A DNA stretch of 64,000 nt, from assembly GCF_900112265.1 (NCBI RefSeq), contig NZ_FOLO01000007.1:112918-176917 (forward strand), read 5' to 3'. The stretch is from Pseudoalteromonas denitrificans DSM 6059 (GTDB lineage Bacteria; Pseudomonadota; Gammaproteobacteria; Enterobacterales; Alteromonadaceae). The position numbers and the translations under genes were made by a program. The notes under the pieces were generated by a model. The model was not told where the DNA came from and searched no databases. It saw nothing but the letters and a program-made list of their open reading frames with translations. Positions 8,055-16,056 of the stretch are shown one piece after another (the first letter of the stretch is position 1; each line of letters opens with the position of its first letter).

Positions 8055-8894
8055 CTATTCACAAGGTACTTGAATTCTTTGTCCGTTGCTAAAATCTCTG
8101 TAGCAATAAGCACCACTACCGACTAAGTTATTACTACTACCTGAACCGCCTGATGCATTACCACTACCATCACCACCGCCTCCACCAGAGTTATTGCCAC
8201 CAGAACCGCTACCGTATAATTCAGCTGCCGTGAACTTTACACCTTTTCTCCATACCGCAATGATCGCTCCACCTTTTACGACTATAGTATCGCCTACTTG
8301 TAGTTTTGTTTTACTAGCTCCTTGAAACAATTCACCAATAACCCAGTTTGTTCCACCACCTGCTATCATAGTAGTTGTAATTTCGGCATAACCCATTGCT
8401 TTACCAGCAGCTTGGATCATAGCTACAGCTCTGCCAGCAGCACTAACAGTAATGGCACCTACAACAAAGTTATAATGCCACCTTCTAGGCGTGTCCATAC
8501 TGTCTATATCACCTTGGTCTATTTTATGATACCACTCGTATTCCCTTGTGAGTCTGAATAATTCCATCACCCATGGTTTTTTAGTCCCAGCCCAGTCCTC
8601 CCAAGCTTCACAGTTATAATCGCGGTCAAATTCACAATTTAAAGCACCATCATAAGTAGAGTCTCCTTTAGATTTTGAATTAACAAGTACACCATTATCA
8701 ATCAAATTGAAGGTTATATTGTGGGGTAATTCTGCGTTTGTTGTTCTATATAAATATTTGTTAATTGAATCATTCATATCACATTCAACTGAACTACATG
8801 GAACTTCAACACTATGCTCTTCTTCAGCTTTAATGTTATTACTATATAATATTGATGCTGCAATAACAGACAAGGTTAATAGTTTACTCTTCAT
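8055..8894 (-). CDS. Secreted protein with glycine-rich linker, unknown
   Basis: 279 residues with a signal peptide (about 1-23, ..SNNIKA). The mature N terminus is Cys-containing (VPCSSVECD, NCEF, YNCEAWEDW). A central Ala/Gly-rich amphipathic or hydrophobic stretch (about residues 140-185: AGRAVAMIQAAGKAMG...TTMIAGGG) could insert in membranes. A glycine/serine low-complexity linker (about 228-258) precedes a short C-terminal Cys module (YCYRDFSNG...VPCE). No known family was recognised. It sits upstream of a small membrane protein gene on the same strand. A secreted toxin or surface protein is possible but inferred. Confidence 0.6.
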   Translation of the reverse strand: MKSKLLTLSVIAASILYSNNIKAEEEHSVEVPCSSVECDMNDSINKYLYRTTNAELPHNITFNLIDNGVLVNSKSKGDSTYDGALNCEFDRDYNCEAWEDWAGTKKPWVMELFRLTREYEWYHKIDQGDIDSMDTPRRWHYNFVVGAITVSAAGRAVAMIQAAGKAMGYAEITTTMIAGGGTNWVIGELFQGASKTKLQVGDTIVVKGGAIIAVWRKGVKFTAAELYGSGSGGNNSGGGGGDGSGNASGGSGSSNNLVGSGAYCYRDFSNGQRIQVPCE

Positions 8895-8921
8895 GTTCTC
8901 TTAAAAATCCTGTTTAAAAAC

Positions 8922-8948
8922 AAAAAAGCCATGCTTCATTGCATGACT
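8922..8948 (-). terminator. Intrinsic terminator (minus strand)
   Basis: On the minus strand AGTCATGC, loop, GCATGGCT (8-bp stem with one G-T pair) is followed by six Ts (8921-8926 region). It ends transcription coming from the 9038-9421 gene and insulates the Gly-rich protein gene. Confidence 0.7.
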
Positions 8949-8970
8949 TAGGGAGCCTAACGCACCTCAA

Positions 8971-8990
8971 ACATATCATTAATGATATGT
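8971..8990. promoter_or_regulatory. 20-bp perfect palindrome
   Basis: ACATATCATTAATGATATGT is a perfect 20-bp palindrome without a loop, about 80 bases upstream of the Gly-rich protein gene (minus) and beyond the end of the 9038-9421 gene. It may be an operator. Because it lies upstream of the terminator in the minus direction, control of the Gly-rich protein gene is not certain. Confidence 0.4.
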
Positions 8991-9037
8991 ATTTATCTAT
9001 TAATGCGCTTTAATATTACATTATTGTGCTTTTTAAG

Positions 9038-9421
9038 TTATAAATTATTTAATTTTTTTAACGTATCCGCAGCCTCTAATAATAAATCCAAGTTGCTATC
9101 TATTAGGTTTGTACTCCGTGAAAACATAAGATTTTTTTCGATTAATTTTAGATCAGCTATCACATCTCTTTTCCTTTTTAAGGTTGTCTGACTAATGACT
9201 TTAGACTTATACCCTTCAGAGAGTATTTTCATTGTTTTCAGTGTGTTGAGTTCATTTTTATAATTTAAAACACCATGTTTTTTCTCGTAGACGTTAATTG
9301 ATATGCGTGAGTATGTTGATTGGTTTAAACCTGTGAAGCATTTTAGAAAATCTGATGGGATACCTGCCTTTCGGCGAAGTTGATCCATAACTAAAAATGT
9401 TTTATATGACGTTGATAGCAT
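9038..9421 (-). CDS. Hypothetical basic protein
   Basis: 127 residues as an open frame; a start at Met12 is also possible. The protein is Lys/Leu-rich and predicted mostly helical, without signal peptide or membrane segment. It contains a segment (MDQLRRKAGIPSDFLKCFTGLNQSTYSRISI) loosely reminiscent of a small HTH-like unit, but no family was recognised. A well-formed terminator follows on the same strand, which favours a real gene. No clear ribosome site was found. Confidence 0.4.
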   Translation of the reverse strand: MLSTSYKTFLVMDQLRRKAGIPSDFLKCFTGLNQSTYSRISINVYEKKHGVLNYKNELNTLKTMKILSEGYKSKVISQTTLKRKRDVIADLKLIEKNLMFSRSTNLIDSNLDLLLEAADTLKKLNNL

Positions 9422-10063
9422 TTACCTTCAATCCTAGTGTTATTATTTCTTTAAAAACAATAACTAATATTCTAACAACCTCTTTGAAAGAATTAAATCA
9501 AAACAATATTATTGTTGGTAAATCAAACTATTATACTTTGGATGAGCAATCCAAACATAACCCTAGTACAAAGTATCAATTATTAATTCTTTGAGTTAAT
9601 AAAATTCATAGGAAATATGATAAAAATCACACCCTTACAAATCATCTTGGAATGGTAGTATATAATTTATGTCCAAAGTTATCTGTTGGATTAGGGGAAC
9701 ATCTGAAAGAGTGATAAAAATGGTAAGTAAGTGTCATATTGTCGGTAGACAATAAAATGTAATATCGTGACGGGTTAATTTTTTGACATTAAAGTTTGTT
9801 ATTTTTAAACAAGTATCTTTGTGCGGCTAATTAACTCTCTAGGTGAAGCGTTAGTAAAATTAAATAAAGTTGTTAAGAAAACTTCTTTTATAGCATATTC
9901 TGTTGAAGAAATTGTGCGAGTAAAATGAGATAAGAACTCTAAATTTTTAATTTTTAATTTTTAATTTTTAATTTTTAATTTTTAATTTTTAATTTTTAAT
10001 TTTTAATTTTTAATTTTTAATTTTTAATTTTACAAAAGGAAAAAGCAGCTTTAAACTTTGGTT
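9422..10063. other. Gene-poor stretch next to TnsA remnant
   Basis: No gene could be supported. TATTGTC/GACAATA (9737-9754) is a small perfect inverted repeat. A short open frame ending at about 9928 (..FIAYSVEEIVRVK) may be a gene scrap. The AT-rich heptanucleotide array occupies 9942-10031. The stretch looks like decayed mobile-element DNA. Confidence 0.4.
9942..10031. repeat. Tandem heptanucleotide repeat (AATTTTT), about 12.9 copies
   Basis: An uninterrupted 90-base run of the 7-bp unit AATTTTT, with no mismatches. It lies between gene scraps and the 3' end of the TnsA remnant. A perfect array of this length is prone to slippage and would be expected to vary in copy number between strains. 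Confidence 0.95.
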
Positions 10064-10343
10064 TTAATTTTTTCCGTTTTTTTTAATATCGCTGCGATAT
10101 TTAACTTCAAATAAAATCATTGAACCATCATGATAGGAAACAAGTTCATCTAGCGAATAAGTTTTTCCCATATTGTATTGAGACCGGCTGTTCATAAAAA
10201 TGTTTCACAACAGGGTTGTTATCTAATAGAAATAAAAAAAATCTTTCTAATGAAGACTCTGCATCAGTCATTCTATTTAATTTATTGCTAGCTACTTTTG
10301 CTGTTAGATTTAAGTAGCCAGCTTTTATATCTCTAACGGGCAT
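10064..10343 (-). pseudogene. tnsA: TnsA endonuclease remnant (Tn7-like), frameshifted and truncated
   Basis: ATG 10343 (GAGAG ribosome site) opens MPVR..., then NRMTDAESSLERFFLFLL..PVVKHFYEQPVSIQY. This matches the N-terminal core of Tn7-family TnsA, including the catalytic-region Glu of the 'E-S-x-L-E-R' motif and the 'EQP' turn. The frame hits a stop after GKNLFAR. Shifting by one base at the run of As near 10170 restores K-T-Y-S-L-D-E-L-V and then I-L-F-E-V-K (the D...E-x-K active-site residues of TnsA), ending at TAA 10064-10066. So a frameshift and loss of the C-terminal domain have destroyed the gene. No tnsB, tnsC or tniQ was found nearby. Confidence 0.75.
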
Positions 10344-11016
10344 AAATTACTCTCAATTATTTTGATTATTAACAACCCACTATCAAGGAATTCGAATTCT
10401 CTTATTAAATAATTTGAATCCAAAAACTCAAAATATGTGATTTTAGAATTTATATTATCAACTAAAGTGATAACTGTCATTTAACTTAAACCCCACCTTA
10501 AAGTATCAATTTAAATTTAACTGTTTTGTACAAAGAATCATTAAAAATAAGTAATAAAATTAAAAACAACCTTCCTCACCATCGGTATTTACATTTGTTT
10601 ACAATTTGAAATAAACAGTTATTAGTGTGATTATCACAACAATTAAAATTCACAAAAATTTAAACTAAAAAACACAATATAAAAACATTAAAGCTCAATA
10701 AACACTCCAAATTAAAATAGAACACCAGCATTTAAGTGCTTAATTTAACGACTATTTTGCTATTGATTTTATTTTTTATTTTATATAGCTGTTGTATTTA
10801 ATTTATTAAAAATCTATCAAAAAACACCCAATAAAAGTATTGAATTGGAAACATTTGTAATAAAGTTAAAACTCTAACACCACCCCTAATAAACAACCCT
10901 AAGGTTAAAAATACCGTTGACTTATCATTTTCAGGAACATAGTTTAATTAGAACAAAGGCACTATAAAGTGTCAGAAGTTTAAATTTAAATTATAAGTTT
11001 CAAGGGGGAAGGTTTA
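10344..11016. promoter_or_regulatory. Long AT-rich leader region of the biosynthetic cluster
   Basis: About 670 bases without a supported gene. A candidate promoter for the cluster is TTGACT (10917-10922), 17-bp spacer, TAGTTT (10940-10945), which would give a 5' leader of roughly 65 bases before ATG 11017. AACC-CTAA-GGTT (about 10896-10906) just upstream is a small palindrome. TTATCA/TGATAA (10455-10473) near the TnsA remnant could be a decayed transposon-end motif. The unusual length suggests room for regulators. Confidence 0.5.
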
Positions 11017-12501
11017 ATGCTTTTTACATTAGCCGATTTATTTAACAAAGCGATATCAAATCAATGGCAAGGTAAAATTAATTTTTATCCAAGTTATAAA
11101 TTACTCAACTCGCATTTTTTAAAAGCTTTTTCCTCTCAATTATCAAATGCCATTCAGGTAGACTTTGGTGAGCGTATTTTAGTGACTGATGAAGTAACGC
11201 CGCAAACGATAACAACAATTCTTTGGTTATGGTCACAAGGTGCTGTTGTTGTGCCAGTCAGGCATAATATGAATCAAGACGCGATCAATAAAATTGCATT
11301 AGATTGCCATGCAAAACGATTTATTCGTAATGGTCAGGTGACAAATATTCCACTTGATTATAACCAAAGTAATTTAGAGCATCATTCTAAGTTTGAGTGT
11401 CATTCTCAGCGACGTTTATGTGGTGCCGACTTAGCTTTGATCATATATACCTCAGGGAGCACAGGAAAACCAAAAGGCATCATGCTAAGTCATGCAAATG
11501 TGATCACCGCGATGTATTCCATTGGGAATTATCTTGAACTCAATGAGCAAGAGCATATTTTATGTTTATCACCTTTATCATTTGACTATGGTTTATATCA
11601 ATTACTGTTTAGTCTTAACTTTGATTGTCACCTCACATTATTTGAAAACGATTTTCATCCAATCAAAGTACTAAAAGCCATTGAAGATAATCAAATTACC
11701 TTGCTTCCCGTAGTACCAGCAATGGCCAGTGCTTTAAGTAAAATGATCCAAGTATTTAAGAAACCATTACCTAGCTTGATCAAGCTAACTAACACCGGTG
11801 GTCATCTTGCTGAGGATACAGTTAAATCTTTAACACATTCATTATCAAACCTAAACATCTATGCGATGTACGGTTTGACTGAGTGTAAACGTGCTTTATA
11901 TCTCCCCCCAAAAGACAGTATTCGTAAATTAGGCTCTGTAGGTATACCCATTCCAGGATTAGAGGCAAAAATTTTCACCTCAAAAAACACCTCTCATTTT
12001 AAAGAGGTGGATCAAGGTGAAATTGGTGAGCTTTTCATTCGCAGCGCAACCCTAATGCAAGGTTATTACGGTTTAGCAAACGCAGGCGCGAGTATTTTGA
12101 ACGGTCATTATCGCGATGATAACTGGTTAGCAACTGGAGATTTATTTAGCCAAGATAATGAAGGTTATTTTTATTTCAAAGGGCGCAGTAAAGATCTTAT
12201 AAAACAAGCAGGGTTTTGTTTATACCCCGCAGAATTAGAAGCAAAAATAGAACGCCATAGCAATGTACACCTCACAGCGATTGTACCTCATAATGATAGA
12301 TTTGGTGATGAAATAGCCTGCTTATATGTACAACTAAACCAAAATAATAAAATGCAGCAAGATAACTTCAAATTATGGTTGCAAACAACAATAGACACTA
12401 GCTACTGCCCGCGTGAAATTAAGTTTATAGACACTATGGCTCTTACAGAAAACAGTAAAGTAGACAAGCAAAAGTTAATGTTGAATTTATCAGAAGCTTA
12501 A
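11017..12501 (+). CDS. AMP-forming acyl/amino-acyl ligase (ANL superfamily)
   Basis: 494 residues. The adenylation signature YTSGSTGKPKG lies at 144-154. It is followed by LSPLSFDYGLYQ, the MYGLTE motif, GDLFSQDNEGYFYFKGRSKDLIK (A7/A8) and a C-terminal Lys in ENSKVDKQKL. It should activate a carboxylic or amino acid as AMP ester and load it on a thiol carrier, presumably the ACP encoded at 21193. The LSFDYGL pattern recalls ligases of the exosortase-A-associated type and prolyl/aryl-AMP ligases. A purine-rich GGGGGAAGG precedes ATG. First gene of the cluster, with a decarboxylase gene immediately after it. The substrate is not deducible by eye. Confidence 0.9.
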   Translation: MLFTLADLFNKAISNQWQGKINFYPSYKLLNSHFLKAFSSQLSNAIQVDFGERILVTDEVTPQTITTILWLWSQGAVVVPVRHNMNQDAINKIALDCHAKRFIRNGQVTNIPLDYNQSNLEHHSKFECHSQRRLCGADLALIIYTSGSTGKPKGIMLSHANVITAMYSIGNYLELNEQEHILCLSPLSFDYGLYQLLFSLNFDCHLTLFENDFHPIKVLKAIEDNQITLLPVVPAMASALSKMIQVFKKPLPSLIKLTNTGGHLAEDTVKSLTHSLSNLNIYAMYGLTECKRALYLPPKDSIRKLGSVGIPIPGLEAKIFTSKNTSHFKEVDQGEIGELFIRSATLMQGYYGLANAGASILNGHYRDDNWLATGDLFSQDNEGYFYFKGRSKDLIKQAGFCLYPAELEAKIERHSNVHLTAIVPHNDRFGDEIACLYVQLNQNNKMQQDNFKLWLQTTIDTSYCPREIKFIDTMALTENSKVDKQKLMLNLSEA

Positions 12502-12523
12502 AACAAGTAAAGGTGTTGTACTA

Positions 12524-13654
12524 ATGGAACAAATCACTAAATTATTGAATGAAAATCACCGTCAAATAGAAACGCCTTGTTATTTCTACAGCGTTAGCCG
12601 TGTCGCAAAAAATTATAAGCAACTTAAAACAGCATTAGGCACAGAGCTGATTTATTCAATGAAAGCCAATAACGATGTTGACTTATTAATGCGGTGTAGT
12701 CACCACCTCTCTGGTGGTATTGAAATCGCTTCTATTGGTGAATTAAACTTAGTTGCAGGGGGAAATAGCGAAAAATATATCAATAACCCTTCAACAGACA
12801 AAAAGTTTTTACGTGCAGCTGTTGCCTCTCGTTCAACCATTATTATTGATAATTTAGTGCAATTAAAAACCTTAATTGAATTTATAGGAAAACGTCCGTT
12901 AAAGCCTATTCTTTTGCGATTAAATTCATGCGTTTTAAAACAATTTAACCCAGACTTACCAAAAATACGACCAGATCAATTTGGTATGGATTGGGACACA
13001 GTTTGCCAAGCTTTAGATATTTGCCAGCAAAATCAAATACCACTTGGTGGCATTCATCTTTTTAATGGCTCTTATAATTTTACAAAAGTCGCATTTGAGA
13101 CTGCCAAAGCTGCATTAGATATTGTTAACGAAATACAACGGCGTTATACCTCCCCTTTAACTTTTCTAAATTTAGGGGGGGGGTTTTCTGATAATTGGCA
13201 AGAAAGTGATTTTGATTTTGCTGCTTATCGTCATTTATTAACACAATTTCCAGATAACATCACCATAGCTCATGAAACTGGACGAGGTCTAATGGCATCA
13301 GCTGGTTTTTTTGCTACTCGAATTAGGTATTTAAAAAATATCGAACAAGAACTGATTGCTGTATGTGATGGTGGAATTAACCAAAATTTCTTATTAGCAC
13401 AGACAGAAAATAGTTTTCGAAAATTAAAAACGCCAAAACTTTGGAGCCAATCTCCACATGAAGCTACTTCAGCTTGCACTTATGTTGGTAGCTCATGCAG
13501 TAAAGACGATGTCATAGGTAAACAAAATGATAATCATATTTTACCTCAAGTTGGTGATATTAGTATTTATTCCAATTGTGGGGCATACAACGCCAGCTAT
13601 ACCCTAACACCCTTTTTAAAACTTCCTGCTGCAAAAACTTACATTATTGAATAA
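12524..13654 (+). CDS. Fold-type III PLP-dependent decarboxylase
   Basis: 376 residues of the Orn/DAP/Arg decarboxylase family 2 (alanine-racemase fold). Visible elements are the PLP lysine in YSMKAN (Lys47), the glycine loop LNLGGG (216-220), HETGRG with Glu251, SSCSKDD with Cys325 at the catalytic CxxD, and NCGAYN (351-356). Homologues decarboxylate diamino acids; relatives such as BtrK or the exosortase-A-associated enzymes act on acids tethered to a carrier protein. Its place between an AMP ligase and carrier-using enzymes suggests a carrier-bound substrate, which is inference. It is 22 bases from the ligase gene and 8 bases from the next gene. Confidence 0.9.
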   Translation: MEQITKLLNENHRQIETPCYFYSVSRVAKNYKQLKTALGTELIYSMKANNDVDLLMRCSHHLSGGIEIASIGELNLVAGGNSEKYINNPSTDKKFLRAAVASRSTIIIDNLVQLKTLIEFIGKRPLKPILLRLNSCVLKQFNPDLPKIRPDQFGMDWDTVCQALDICQQNQIPLGGIHLFNGSYNFTKVAFETAKAALDIVNEIQRRYTSPLTFLNLGGGFSDNWQESDFDFAAYRHLLTQFPDNITIAHETGRGLMASAGFFATRIRYLKNIEQELIAVCDGGINQNFLLAQTENSFRKLKTPKLWSQSPHEATSACTYVGSSCSKDDVIGKQNDNHILPQVGDISIYSNCGAYNASYTLTPFLKLPAAKTYIIE

Positions 13655-13662
13655 GGCTAATT

Positions 13663-14706
13663 ATGAGTGATTTAAAATCAATATTTGGTGGTTTTATAAC
13701 TGACCATTTAAATGCCGATGTGCCCATACCTGAGCACTTTAAACAAATAACCGATAATGCAGTATTTTCGTTACTCGACTCCGAAATTTTAATTGAAGAT
13801 AATTTTTCAATCAGAGCAAATTTAACCGAGCCTAAAGTAAAGCAGCCTTTAGAAAGCTTCGCACAAACATTTGTGATAGATGAGCTAACAGAGCAAGTAA
13901 AACACACTGGCTTTGGGGCTCATTTTCATCAAATAATCGGTTTATTTGGTTCTATAATGTTAGAGCTTACAGCAAATGAAACACAACTAGCGCAAGTTAA
14001 TGCTTGGCTTGAACAAGGGTATTTTGGTCATTTTTTAATGACTGATTCAGGAGGCCCATCACTGAATCAGTGGCAAACAAGTTTAGATACATCAGCTGAC
14101 AATTGGCAGCTGAATATAGATAAAAAATGGGGCATAGAAGCCCATAATCTTGGCTTTATTATTTTGGTTGTACGTCAACCAGGAAAACCATTTCCATTAA
14201 CATTTTTAATTCCCCCCGAACAAGCCAAGTCTTTACATCAAGAAAAAATAGGTGCCTCCTATTTAGATAATTTACTGCAATTAGGCAATGCTAAAGGCGA
14301 GATTATTGTTAATCGTGATCAATTATTAAAAAAAGGAGGCTTAGGCAGTGTAAACCGCTTTTTAACATTAGTACGTCCTCGTTTTGTTAAATCATTAATG
14401 AACCACCTTTTATGGTTAGCAGCTAATAACCGCTTAACTTTAGATCCCAAACTGAACGAAAATATAAACTACTTAAATGCTGTAGCCGATTCATGTTTAG
14501 CACAAACACATTTTTCTATGCATTCAGTCGATCGGGTACTTGCCTTAAAATTCGCTTCAAATGAACTTTTACTAAATACAGTCTCTCAGGGAAAGGTCGC
14601 TCAGTTTAATGATCAAAGAGATTTATTAGGCTTTACTAAAATGGAAGGTAGCTCATACCGCTGTTTTCTAGAGATTTATTCTAAACAAAAAAGAGTTAGA
14701 AGATGA
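13663..14706 (+). CDS. Acyl-CoA-dehydrogenase-like protein, short and divergent
   Basis: 347 residues, shorter than usual acyl-CoA dehydrogenases (about 380-400). The middle region 'GHFLMTDSGGPSLNQWQTSL' followed by 'WQLNIDKKWGIEAHN' matches the flavin-binding TEPxAGSD / NGxKxxI pattern in a modified form. The C-terminal helical domain is abbreviated, and the catalytic Glu of standard enzymes is not evident. It may oxidise a carrier-bound intermediate, bind flavin without dehydrogenation, or act as a scaffold. It shares an ATGA-type overlap with the next gene, so the two are translationally coupled. Confidence 0.65.
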   Translation: MSDLKSIFGGFITDHLNADVPIPEHFKQITDNAVFSLLDSEILIEDNFSIRANLTEPKVKQPLESFAQTFVIDELTEQVKHTGFGAHFHQIIGLFGSIMLELTANETQLAQVNAWLEQGYFGHFLMTDSGGPSLNQWQTSLDTSADNWQLNIDKKWGIEAHNLGFIILVVRQPGKPFPLTFLIPPEQAKSLHQEKIGASYLDNLLQLGNAKGEIIVNRDQLLKKGGLGSVNRFLTLVRPRFVKSLMNHLLWLAANNRLTLDPKLNENINYLNAVADSCLAQTHFSMHSVDRVLALKFASNELLLNTVSQGKVAQFNDQRDLLGFTKMEGSSYRCFLEIYSKQKRVRR

Positions 14707-15554
14707 GTGCCTTAACAGTAAAAAGCATTGCTTTTACACCATTAAAACAACGCTTATTTAAGCAAAGACTTGATAGTAAAACTGCTTTTTTATGGTTAAG
14801 CGAAATGATAGGCAAACAAACAAATAAAGTTATCGCACCTCTTACATTAAATGAACAAAATAAAATAAAACGACATTTTTTATGTTCAACCATGGTTGAA
14901 TTACCATTCACAACGGGAGAGATCAGCTGGTCTGAAGTCGCCAGCATGTTAGCTAAACATGGACCTCATCAAGCTGATACATTTATTAACGCTTATGAAT
15001 GTGCTTCTTGGGGTTTTTCTTTAAGACACTATTTACAGCATGAACAAGAACCCCAATTTTTATTGGTCAGTATTCTAGATGCAAATATTTATGACCTTGA
15101 ATTTTGGCGTTATAACGAACATTGGCATGAATCAGGGTTTGGCATTACGACCGTTTTATTAGAAGTTACAAAACCCGTTACACATGAGCTGGTTACTCAA
15201 TGTGCAGTGACACATAATTCAATGGCTGAATTTGCAACTGTGGTACGTCGTAGTGTTGCACAACGCGACAACTGCACGTTAGCGATGCCATTTTTTCCAG
15301 AAAACATTCAACAAATGTTTGAAAAGTTATTAGCTAATCAAGCGCGTTTACCAGACTTACATCATAGTTTAGGTCACTGTTTTGGCGCTGACCCTTGGTT
15401 ATCAATATTAAACACAGGTTTAAACAACTCAATTACTCAAAATAAACACTATCTAGCCTGTTCTTTAGCATTAAATGGCTATTTTGCTATGGCTGAGGTC
15501 ACAGTGACACCACAAACTCAATTTATACTACAGGAGGCGATGGGCTATGAATAA
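14703..15554 (+). CDS. Divergent ketosynthase/thiolase-fold protein (283 aa)
   Basis: 283 residues. NAYECASWGFSLRHYL places Cys100 at a position resembling the KS nucleophile elbow, and LHHSLGHCFGADPWLS with His225 resembles a C-terminal KS histidine motif (G-H-x-x-G-A). Between them is FLLVSILDANIYDLEFWRYNEHW, a beta-rich core typical of the thiolase fold. It is much shorter than canonical ketosynthases (about 410). It starts in overlap with the preceding gene and overlaps the following one by 8 bases. It probably pairs with the 16053 protein as a KS-like heterodimer. The assignment is inference from motifs. Confidence 0.5.
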   Translation: MSALTVKSIAFTPLKQRLFKQRLDSKTAFLWLSEMIGKQTNKVIAPLTLNEQNKIKRHFLCSTMVELPFTTGEISWSEVASMLAKHGPHQADTFINAYECASWGFSLRHYLQHEQEPQFLLVSILDANIYDLEFWRYNEHWHESGFGITTVLLEVTKPVTHELVTQCAVTHNSMAEFATVVRRSVAQRDNCTLAMPFFPENIQQMFEKLLANQARLPDLHHSLGHCFGADPWLSILNTGLNNSITQNKHYLACSLALNGYFAMAEVTVTPQTQFILQEAMGYE

Positions 15555-16056
15555 TGTTTATCCACATCACTATTTAGGCCAGTTAAACAATATTCCTTTT
15601 GCCAATAAACCATCGGCAGCACTTGCGCGTTGCATGCCACTTGCTAATGAAAATGATTTTGATGTATTTTCACAATTACCCTGTAGTGATGCGCCAATTT
15701 TAATTAATTTTATTGAACACTATCAAATATTGAATGAGTTAGTTAATCAAGCTAATGCTTTATGGGATTGTGAACTTACCATATTGCTGCGTATTTCTAT
15801 GCCAGGAGGTATGCGTCTCCCGGCATCCTTATTAGCCGATAATGTTTTATTAATGCAAGATGTTGAACCTGAACTAAAACGGCTATCAGGTAAAGTTAAA
15901 CATTTACTTGTAATAGATGACCATTTTATTCGTTACCAATTAGAGCAAGGTGATAATGCAATTGCCATTAGTTTATTCACCTTAAGTGCACAACAAAATA
16001 CGCGTTTTAAGCAATTTATTGCAAAGCTTGCACACTATAATATTGGTGAAAAATGA
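15547..16056 (+). CDS. Cluster protein of unknown function (169 aa)
   Basis: 169 residues, no signal peptide or membrane segment, not recognised. It overlaps both neighbours by 8 and 4 bases and lies between two ketosynthase-like genes, so it is probably made in fixed ratio with them. A central SMPGGMRLPASLLADNVLLMQDVEPELKRL segment is the most distinctive part. A small dehydratase-like or assembly factor is possible, but nothing in the sequence proves this. Confidence 0.6.
   Translation: MNNVYPHHYLGQLNNIPFANKPSAALARCMPLANENDFDVFSQLPCSDAPILINFIEHYQILNELVNQANALWDCELTILLRISMPGGMRLPASLLADNVLLMQDVEPELKRLSGKVKHLLVIDDHFIRYQLEQGDNAIAISLFTLSAQQNTRFKQFIAKLAHYNIGEK

Noticed and set aside
9397..9594. 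65-codon plus-strand frame overlapping the start of the 9038-9421 gene
   Set aside because: No ribosome site and no recognisable pattern; it overlaps the opposite-strand gene.
10388..10399. GAATTCGAATTC palindrome
   Set aside because: Isolated short palindrome with no positional link to a promoter; likely chance.
10455..10473. TTATCA/TGATAA inverted repeat considered as a Tn7-like end or TnsB site
   Set aside because: Only 6 bp, a single occurrence, and no repeated TnsB-like spacing or terminal TGT/ACA pair could be shown; kept only as a remark.
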